NCBI GenBank assembly: GCA_020310875.1
Contig: CM035416.1
Span: 78,161,531 to 78,225,530 of the forward strand
Direction: 5' to 3'
Source of the DNA: Ceratopteris richardii
Taxonomy: Eukaryota > Streptophyta > Polypodiopsida > Polypodiales > Pteridaceae
DNA length: 64,000 bases
Shown piece after piece: positions 56,280 through 64,000 of this stretch. Below the pieces are notes generated by a model, which was given only the letters and a program-made list of their open reading frames with translations, searched no databases and had not been told where the DNA came from. A program made the translations under genes and the position numbers. Each line of letters opens with the position of its first letter. Positions within the stretch are counted from its first letter, which is position 1.

Positions 56280-56492
56280 TCATTTTAATTCTCTTAATGT
56301 TCCATGCGCTCCTTTATGCATCCTCCATTGATTTATGTGAGCTTGCTCCATTAAGTTCTTTTGTTCAACCTCTTCCACACACCTTAACGATACACCATTA
56401 GGTTCTTTATAGTACACACTTCTTGCCACAATGTGCAAATTGCATGATCGCAGAAATCCTTTCTTGGCATCCTTGTTGATTTTGTGATGTGG

Positions 56493-57165
56493 TCAATGGG
56501 TAAGTATAGGAATCAACTTTTCAGCCCACTTAGGACATACTTCTAAGTTGAATAAATAAGTATCTGGTAGTTCATCTACTACTCCGTTGGGTGGTTCTCC
56601 ATGTGTTAACCTAGATAGATGATCGGCTCTCATGTGGGTGTTTCTGTTTTTTACCGCTACTTCAAAATCAAACTCCATCAGTATCGAAAACCATCTTACT
56701 AGTCTACCCATATTATAGGGCTTATTGACTAGGTACAATAGGGCCTCATGGTTGATGAAGAACTTGAACTTGTTGGTGAGAAGGTAGTGCCTAAATTTCT
56801 TAACTGCATACACCATTCCTAAACCTTCTCCTTTCGTAGTCGTATAGTTTCTTTTTGCTTGGTTTAGTTGTCTATTTGCATATGCAATAGGGTGGTCTGA
56901 TTTTCCTTCATCTACTGGTTGAGCTAGTATGCATCCTATTGCATAGTTGGATGCATCTACATGGATATGAAATGGCTTATTCCAATTGGGTATCTTCAAA
57001 ATAGGTGTTGTACTTAATCATATTTTCAGCTCATTAAATGCTTTTTCATACTCCTTTGTCCATATAAATTGGGTTAATAATCCATATAGAGGCTTGGCAA
57101 TTACGGCATACATGTGAATAAATCTACAATAGTATCCACAATGACCCATAAAAGCTTACACTTCC
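56493..57165 (-). pseudogene. Element I RNase H
   Basis: Open 56493-56999: FHIHVDASNYAIGCILAQPV, YANRQLNQAKRNYTTTKGEG, FFINHEALLYLVNK and HMRADHLSRL. The connection to RT (57000-57165) is frameshifted. Confidence 0.86.
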
Positions 57166-58061
57166 TTAGCATTTTTTGGTCTTCTTTCCCTGTCTCACCA
57201 TAAAGATGCATTTTTCAGGATTCAGGCACACTCGATATTGCCGACACTTCTCAAATATCCTTTGTAACTCCAAAATGTGTTCATGTCTCTGACCTGAGTA
57301 CGTGCATAAGTCATCTATGTATTCTTCCATACTCTTCCTCATGAATTCCTTAAATACATGAGTCATCTATGTATATTTCCATACTCTTCCTCAGGAATTC
57401 TTTTGGAAAGTAGCAGGGGCGTTGGTGAGTCCAAATGGCATCACTCTAAAAGCATAGAATTCCCATTCATTTGCGAATGTTGTCTTATGTTGATCATCTA
57501 TAGCAATAGCTACTTGGTTCTACCCAGAGAATCCATCTAGGAAGCTATGGGCTTCCTTCCCTGCCACTCTTTCCAAGAGATGATCAGTGATAGGTAATGG
57601 TAGCTATCACGGATTATGGCTGCGTTCACTTTCTTTAGGTTAATACACACTCTTAATTTCCCATTCGTTTTGGGTACAACCACTAATGGTGACACCCATT
57701 CTATGTGCTCTATCTCGTAAATGAATCCGACTGCTAACAGTTTATCTATCTCCTCCTCACGTTTCGTCGAATAGACATCATTATAAGTATAAGGGTATTG
57801 CTTTGATGGTTTTGCATCAGGTGACATTGGGATTCAATGAGAACAAATGGATGGATCTACACCTTTGAGGTCCTTGTAGGTCCATGCAAATACATCTTGA
57901 TATTCTCGAATTAGGTTTATCAGTTCCTTTTCCTCTTCGGGTGACACATCTTTCCCAATGTACGTACATCTTTCTTCTCCATCTTCCATTGTCACTATCA
58001 CTTTCTTAGTTTGTTCCTTGTTATCATAAGCTTCTCCTTCTTTGGTCTCCCTTTTGGGCAT
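57166..58061 (-). pseudogene. Element I reverse transcriptase, broken
   Basis: 57834-58061 and 57537-57827 hold the N-terminal part (VSPLVVVPKTNGKLRVCINL). 57166-57366 holds EEYIDDLCTYSG (the YIDD box; A/B type is YVDD) and ends inside the thumb. A direct duplication of about 43 bp at 57308-57352/57361-57403 repeats the YIDD-coding stretch. The LGHIVSKNG part is missing. Confidence 0.82.
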
Positions 58062-58567
58062 TTGGATAGCTATTTTCCTCTCTTCTATTTCATATCTTTT
58101 GAAATGCTCTAAGACGTCAAAAAGATATGGGGTTGGTTCTCCTTTATCTAATGTTTCTTCGTTGTTCGCTCATGTCTGAGCTTCTTCTATTGCTAATACA
58201 TTGGGTGGTCCTTCCTTATCATCAGCTTGAATTGCTTCTAAATATCATTCCTTCGAATCAAATTTTGGCTCCATTTCTATGCTTTCGTACTTCTCCCTCC
58301 ATAACCTTCTTCATCTACACAGTCATTCATGGTTAATACTTCTTCATTTACACACACATCTAAAGTGGCTAGAATTTCCATCCAACTATGTGGTTCGAAC
58401 GCTTCATCTAGAAAAACTTGAGGCATATACATAGGATCATCTACGGGTCGGTAATTTTGATGTCCAATAGGCCACAATTGTTTCTCCTCTCGCTTTGCTT
58501 CCTTACACATCCATAACTGAGCACTATGAATTGACAAATCATCCTCTTCCTTCTGTATGGGATTCCA
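58062..58567 (-). pseudogene. Element I pre-RT region
   Basis: 58277-58537 is open: AQLWMCKEAKREEKQLWPIG and DPMYMPQVFLDEAFEPHSWM, matching the segment between protease and RT in B. Confidence 0.7.
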
Positions 58568-58939
58568 CTATAGTGGGGATACGTCCCTATATGAAAATGT
58601 ATGTAAATTTTTCTTGGTAGTAGTCCCCTGATGTTGTAGGTATAATGCGTCTCTTCCCCAGTCTTGTACTACCATGAGTTGTGTCATGAAAGGTTGTCCT
58701 AATATCATCTTGTAATTGTTTGCTTTTCCATATTGGCATACAGCTAGAGTGTGTTCGAATTCTACTTTGTAGGTAGTTAACTTGATCTTTTCCAATATTC
58801 CTAGGGGTCTCTCCACATGGCCATTTGCTAATTGAAGCTTCATACGTGTTGGTCGTAGGGCAAGTTTTCCCCATTTCTCCCAAATTTCTTTGGTGGCTAT
58901 GCCTACACCTGCTCCTATGTCTAAAATAGCTTTAGTCAT
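58568..58939 (-). CDS. Element I protease
   Basis: An open 123-codon frame. The catalytic motif is AILDIGAGVGIATKEIW (DIG rather than DSG, so probably inactive), with YKMILGQPFMTQL later. Confidence 0.8.
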   Translation of the reverse strand: MTKAILDIGAGVGIATKEIWEKWGKLALRPTRMKLQLANGHVERPLGILEKIKLTTYKVEFEHTLAVCQYGKANNYKMILGQPFMTQLMVVQDWGRDALYLQHQGTTTKKNLHTFSYRDVSPL

Positions 58940-61900
58940 GTATCCATTAAATGTGATATGTAAGCATGTACTGCCCTCATCTCCCTCACTAAATTCTCCG
59001 ACTTTGTCAACGGGAATTTATATGGCAGATGGAACTTCAATTTCTTTATTTTCCTCATTGGTCTCCTTAGTTTCTAATTTCAATTGTCCCGCCAACTGAT
59101 TCCATAATTGTGGTTTGGCTCGTAGTAACTCTTCCACTGTCAAGAGGCATCACACCTTGGTTTTCTTGTGTGAGGTCTTGCCTGAAGACCCGTCTTCCTT
59201 GCCTCGAATTGTGGGAGCATGAAAGACTAGGGACCCTTTCTCGTATTCTCCCATATAATTAGGTAGAGTGGATAAGCTGTGTTCTTCCTCCCTATTTCGG
59301 TCTAACATGGAAACTTCTTCGTATACTTCTTCCAAATTTGGGGTAGATTGGTTCTCCTCAATGTCTAGTTCCTCAAAGGGTGGTCTTGAACTCCCTTTGT
59401 TTCCATCAGTCTTCCTGAATCTTGGGCCACAAGTCTTGTGGACAATCGGCTTCTAGTTCAGGGACTATAGAAGTTTTTTCTCCCTGAGTGCTCTGTTGTT
59501 CTTCCTTATTACCTTTCTCTTTAGGTGTTCCTATTGGGTTTTGATCATTTTCTTTAAAGCATTCATTGAATTGGCTCTGTGGTACTCCGGTTTTTGGGAG
59601 GACTGGGATAGTCTTTTCTAAGGTGGCTTGAGCTACCTCTATGAGCTTTCTGCATATCACCAATCTCTCCTTCTCTATCTCCCCTTGTGGGTAGATTTTT
59701 TCTCGTGTTGCTCTATATTTGGTCCAGTAGTGATACTCGATTGATAAGCCTTCAACCACATGTTCAGGTCTTCGGGTACTAGATCAGCTAGGATTGATCC
59801 TGGTTTGTCCAGTTTTTGGGTGTGGGGTTTAGGTGGTGTATTCTCTTGCACTTCCTGTTCCCGCGGTTCCCTACTATCTTTTACATCCTTCTTGCCTCTT
59901 TATTTTTATCTTTGCTCCATTTATTTCTAAGTTTTTCCCTTCTAGTCTTCCAACTTTGCATCTTCTTCGTTTGGTTACTCTCATGTGGATCTTCCGAATC
60001 TTCAACTACCTGTATCTTTGGCTCTAGATCCTTACTCATCTCTTGTTCAAAATCTAATTTCTTTATCTCTTGTCCTCTAGCTTGCACTCGAGTAATGGCT
60101 TTTAATGGTATAGTGTATTCTTTATCACTTCCCAATGATTCAATCACTTCTATCACATTAATCTGCATAGTGCTATGAGTCTTATTGGGATTCTTTGGGC
60201 AATCTCTGAATAGATGTTCTTTTCCACACTCATTACAGTACCCTTCTCATGTCCTAAGAGGTAGTGGGTTGTAAGGCAGAGTGCATTCTCTTATGAAGTG
60301 ATCTCCTCCACATTTATAGCATGGTCCTTTTGGCATAGGTGGTCTAATGGGTGGTCTCATAGGTGTTGGTGCCTTAGGTGCAGTGTACATCAGATTCGCA
60401 TACTCTAGTCCATAGGGATTGTTGTATCCTTCATAACCATAATATTGTTGGTCATAGGTTTGGTCATACTCCACAAGACTGGTGTCATATGGATAGCATT
60501 CTACTTGAAATTGCTTGTATCCCTGATTTGTTGTTTTTGTACTAGCCAATGCGTAGCTGGTACTATGGCTCTTTCCATGTTGTCCTCTTGTTGAGAGTAT
60601 TTGACTGGCACTACGTTCTATGGAAGGGGTGGTTGTTGTCCTAATATTGGTTGTGGTTGTCCATACCCTCCTTGTTCATAAGGTCTAGGTGCTCCTTGTG
60701 GGCCTGGATAGGGGTTGTATCTCGAGATTTCTCTTCCTTGTTCTCTAGGAGGGTATCCATAAGGCCTATATTCGGGTTGATTCACTGGCCTTGATTGCCT
60801 ATTAAATGGGCAATTTTCAGTAGTATGATTGGTGTATTTTTGCTCAATATGGTAGTACAGGTTGGGTCCTTGGGATGGCTGCCTATTGTATGGATAAGGT
60901 TGTGGCATGCCTACTCCTCCTCTCGTGCACATATGAGATGGGTGGTCTCCACCACATAGATTGCATCTCTGAAGCATTGGCATTCTCATTGGTGGGTTCT
61001 GGTAATTTCTCTACCCATGGACTCCCAACTTCTTAGCTACTAGTTCTGCTAGCTCCTCCACATTACTGGAGCTAGTCGTCACTGTACTCATAGTGTCCTC
61101 TGATTTAGTAGAGCTTGGTGAGCTTTTGAGGTCATCAGCTAAGGTTGTCTTCTAGATCAATGCATTCTTCAAGACACTCACTCAATGTCTGAAGTCGCTT
61201 CACATAAACTAGGGTTCTTAAGGTTCCATTGGTCAATCCATCTAAGAATAGTGATATCATTTTTTGTTGGGAGGATCTTTCTGTTATTGGAGATCTATCG
61301 ACATATTGGTTAAATCTTCGGGCAATTATTTTCATGGTTTCATTTGGGTTTTGTTTAAAACTATGGATTAAGGATGACGAATTGTGTTTAACCCCTCGTT
61401 TAGTAAATTCTCCAATGAACTCTTGGAAAAATTGTTCAATATTCCCAAAATTATTTGGATCCAATGGTTGGAACCAAGTCAAGGTTGTCCCTGTGAGGGC
61501 TAGTCCAAAGGACTCATACTGCACAAAGAAGTCATCCACTTGTTCAGCTCGTAATACTTGCTTAAATTCCGTTATATGTTCATATGGTTCTCCCGTTCCA
61601 TCGTAGTGATTTCTCATACATTTAGCAACTTGAATTAGTCCCTTCTTACAGGTTCTGGTGGTCTCGGCATTACAGGAATTGCTAGTCTAATTGGATGCAT
61701 TCCTGGTTGCATACCTGGTTGTGACCTTGGTCTAATGGGTGGACGATTCATGTTACCTATCCCTAAGTTGGTTTGGTTGTGTGACTGTGTTCCTGACATT
61801 GCAAACTGCACATGTGTTCAGTTGAGGATACTTCACTGGCTTGTTTGTCCTGACATTGTATTCTCCATTCCTAGATGGATTCCAAAAGGGTTGTGGGAGG

Positions 61901-62660
61901 TAGTTGCCTGCTCTTGAGGAGGGAATACATGCAACCCATCTATTTCAATTGAGACCTATCAACTTCATCTACTGTCCAATACCTTCTTTGGTTTTGGTCT
62001 AGGTATGTGACTCTAGACTCATCTTCGGGATCCTTCAACTCATAAATGGTTACTAGGCTTACTTCTTGTCCTCAGATGGGTGAATATGTCTATAACAATA
62101 GCTCTGATCCGTGTATTAGGTATACATCCAACAAGTAATCATCTTGAGGTATCAAATCCCCTCTCAAGATTTGAGTCACCACAGACTTGCCCCTTGGGGT
62201 ATTCACATTATTTTCATGGTTAGATCTCCTAGAATTCCTTGTCCCTCTAATTCTTCTCTCTTGTCAATTTGATCTGGGTTTTCAGTCACTACATAGATTT
62301 GACCTAACTTATCCATGTACACTCTGCCTTCGTACTTAACTACAGGTCTGGGCACTATTGTTGATTTGGTAGATTTTACCATTCTTGTAACAGGCCTATT
62401 TAAACCATCAAGGTAAATAGGGATTCCTTGTTGATTTGTTGACACATATTGTAGAGAGGTGCAGTATTCACCCTCTATGGTTGACATAAATTCTCCCTGG
62501 GAACATAACCATGCATGTCCTCTGAGGCCATGGGCAGTTCCTCCTTTGAGTCACTAGAGGTGTCCGAGTAGATCGAGTGATGGCTCACTTGGGCTACACT
62601 TCCTACCGATGAGATGACACTTCTCCAACTGCTTAGCACCCATCCTGATCTTAAGTTCAT
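58940..62660 (-). pseudogene. Element I gag
   Basis: Starts MNLRSGWVLSSWRS at 62660. The N-terminal domain (62203-62487) shares YMDKLGQIYVVTENPD with A/B, and the 106-residue part that is missing in B is present here in degraded frames (61930-62200). Capsid core 61135-61617 (LTWFQPLDPNNFG, SLFLDGLTNGTLRTLVYVKR). Knuckles CNLCGGDHPSHMC (60950), CYKCGGDHFIREC (60310) and a third near 60230. Basic and Pro-rich linker 59150-60168. Confidence 0.82.
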
Positions 62661-62862
62661 TCACCCCTATGGGTCTTTATTAGCTCTCCTTTTCCCCTTA
62701 ATTATCTCTTCAATCACTCCAAATTTTGCCTCCAATTTAGCTTGAGTCATTTTGGATGATACCACTCTGGCGATACCACACAGACGATACGATATCATTG
62801 GGTGGCACAATACAATACTAGAGATGCAAATGATATGATACATCTGCAACCCCATGATATGA
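62661..62862 (-). other. Leader stub of element I with palindromic-motif remnants
   Basis: Contains several copies of the ATGATATGATAC / ACGATACGATATC type (62756-62865), the same motif family as the J array in reverse. Cut by the J LTR. Confidence 0.65.
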
Positions 62863-62865
62863 TAC

Positions 62866-63144
62866 TAAACTATAAAAAGAGCTAGAGAGCTCATTTTTGG
62901 GGGTAGCTTGTTGTAGATTTGAGCTTTGTAAGAGATTTCTTTTGTAATTGAAGATCTTCCATTGTTCCACTCTTTGCTCTTGCCTTGTGCGCATGTGTGT
63001 GTATGTGTGTGCATGCTTGTGTGCTTTCACTCACTTGTGCCTTCACTTGCTCATGGTCTTCATACCAGACCTCACGTCTCCACAGATTGACATTTATGAG
63101 GTGGAGCTCCTCATGTTGGTACTTACCATTGTGCTTGAGTGACA
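62866..63144 (+). repeat. Element J LTR, 3' part (U3 truncated)
   Basis: From just before the TATA-like box (62871-62878) to GAGTGACA. Follows the A/B LTR closely in R-U5, including GAGAGCTCATTTTTGGGG and the TG-rich tract (62989-63025), but the first 400 bp or so of LTR are missing. Confidence 0.8.
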
Positions 63145-63151
63145 CCAAATT

Positions 63152-63169
63152 TGGCATCGTTGCCGGGGA
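63152..63169 (+). other. Primer-binding site of element J
   Basis: TGGCATCGTTGCCGGGGA, two bases different from A's tRNA-Asp PBS, at the same distance from the LTR end. Confidence 0.82.
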
Positions 63170-64000
63170 GAGAGCTTGGAGGACGAGCGTGTGATGGTGA
63201 GACATAGAGTAGCGATGTTGGAAGGTAAAAAAATCACCATTTTTAGTTCAGTTTCAAAGTTTTTCTTCTCCTTCGTCATCATCATCACCACCATCTTCTC
63301 CCATCTTCATCTTCTCTAATTTTTTTATTTTTCGACAGTACATTCACTAATTTTTCACTTGTGGCTATGAGAAAGAAGCGCAAAGGGAGTTGAGAGCTAA
63401 AAATGTTGAAGAAACACACTTGAAAAACTCTTAAAATACCAAAAATTTGATTCAAAATCACTCAGCATAAGAGGACATGCATCTGGTATCGTGAGTGTTG
63501 TATCGCAAGTTTGGAGGGTGATCTTGCATCTATAGGCAGATAGGAGTGACAAGGAGAACCTAAGGTACACATATCCACAAAAATTCTTGAATTTAGACTC
63601 CAAAAACTCCAAGCATCATGTCCGGTTGAGCTTTGGTATCACGATACCAGAACTCTCATGTATCGCGATACTTGTCGAGTATCGTATTGCCTCCTTGAGG
63701 TATCATGATACGATCAAGGTATCGTGCATCGCCAAGTCGAGGTATCGCAATCGCGCTTAAGTGATATCATATCGTGCATCTTGCGGTATCGTATCGTCCA
63801 GCAAGAGGTATTGTATTGTGTCGGTTCAGTGGTATCATACCGTATAGCACAAGCAGTATCATATCACAGTTGGAGTGGTATCGCATCATGAGTCCGGTGG
63901 TATTGTTTCATCTGCCTGGTGGTATCATATCATGAGGTCAAGTGGTATCGTATCATCTGGAAGGTATCGTATCACGTAGAACTTGGTATCGTATCGTGCC
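63170..64000 (+). other. Element J leader, runs off the window
   Basis: Starts with the conserved block (GAGGACGAGCGTGTGATGGT, as in A). A possible splice donor (GAAGGTAAAA) lies near 63225. The rest is the motif array below. Gag would lie beyond 64000. Confidence 0.75.
63484..64000 (+). repeat. Array of TATCGCGATA-type motifs in leader of J
   Basis: About 17 units from 63631 to the end, plus two near 63484, each GGTATCGTATCATG-like and separated by 6-15 unrelated bases. Several are self-complementary (GTATCGCGATAC at 63660; GTATCATGATAC at 63701). Same position as the A/B array but a different core. Confidence 0.83.

Larger units (their letters stand above)
52796..62862 (-). mobile_element. 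Gypsy element I (minus), diverged relative of A/B
   Basis: From right to left: leader stub with palindromic-motif remnants, gag, protease, RT, RNase H, integrase, W-x-P-K linker, post-pol N-terminal domain. Both ends are lost (no LTR of its own orientation). The same architecture as A/B but without the second protease. All genes carry frameshifts. Confidence 0.82.

Noticed and set aside
59816-60178. Hydrophobic plus-strand ORF resembling a membrane protein
   Set aside because: Antisense of the basic gag linker of element I.

Overview
The window is intergenic DNA from a plant with a repeat-rich genome. Almost all of it is LTR retrotransposons, many inserted into one another. No host gene, rRNA, tRNA, CRISPR or prokaryotic feature could be supported. 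Evidence for a plant: Ty3/gypsy elements whose primer-binding site (PBS) matches plant tRNA-Asp (as in Athila/Tat-type elements), Ty1/copia elements with the initiator tRNA-Met PBS, UBN2-type copia gag, and dense nesting. The species cannot be named; a gymnosperm, fern or other large-genome land plant would fit.

Layout. (1) 1-31593 is a three-level nest. A minus-strand copia element C (1-532 and 30992-31593) was hit at its gag start codon by gypsy element B (533-30991, minus, TSD CCATG). B was hit in its protease region by the plus-strand gypsy element A (11152-25217, TSD GATGG). A and B are the same family in opposite orientation, so they form a very long imperfect inverted repeat. (2) 31594-35600 is decayed sequence with a gypsy remnant K and one unrecognised ORF. 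(3) 35600-43090 is a 3'-truncated minus-strand copia element F, split by a gypsy element G (36006-40852, minus, about 510-bp LTRs). (4) 43091-44721 is an internally deleted plus-strand copia element D. (5) 45322-48343 is a decayed gypsy remnant H related to A/B. (6) 48344-50546 is copia fragment E. (7) 50547-52800 holds fragments of gypsy gag (L) and copia gag (M). (8) 52800-62862 is a minus-strand gypsy element I, a divergent relative of A/B. (9) 62866-64000 is a plus-strand element J (3' part of its LTR, PBS and leader) that runs off the window.

The A/B/I/J group is the interesting part. From 5' to 3' the elements carry: LTR; tRNA-Asp PBS; a leader of about 1.6 kb holding an array of self-complementary motifs; gag with three zinc knuckles; protease; RT; RNase H; integrase; a second retropepsin-like domain AFTER integrase; repeated W-x-P-K motifs; and a further ORF region of about 4 kb (a conserved N-terminal domain, a Pro/Ser/Thr linker, a coiled coil and a conserved C-terminal domain). 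In B the last reading frame runs through the polypurine tract into U3. The A/B leader array has a TCGATCGCGA core. J (and a remnant in I) has a different core, TATCGCGATA, in the same place. A and B share two in-frame stops and one frameshift, and A has lost all of RT/RNase H yet has nearly identical LTRs, so the subfamily probably moves in trans.

All comparisons were done by eye within the window. No database or alignment program was used.
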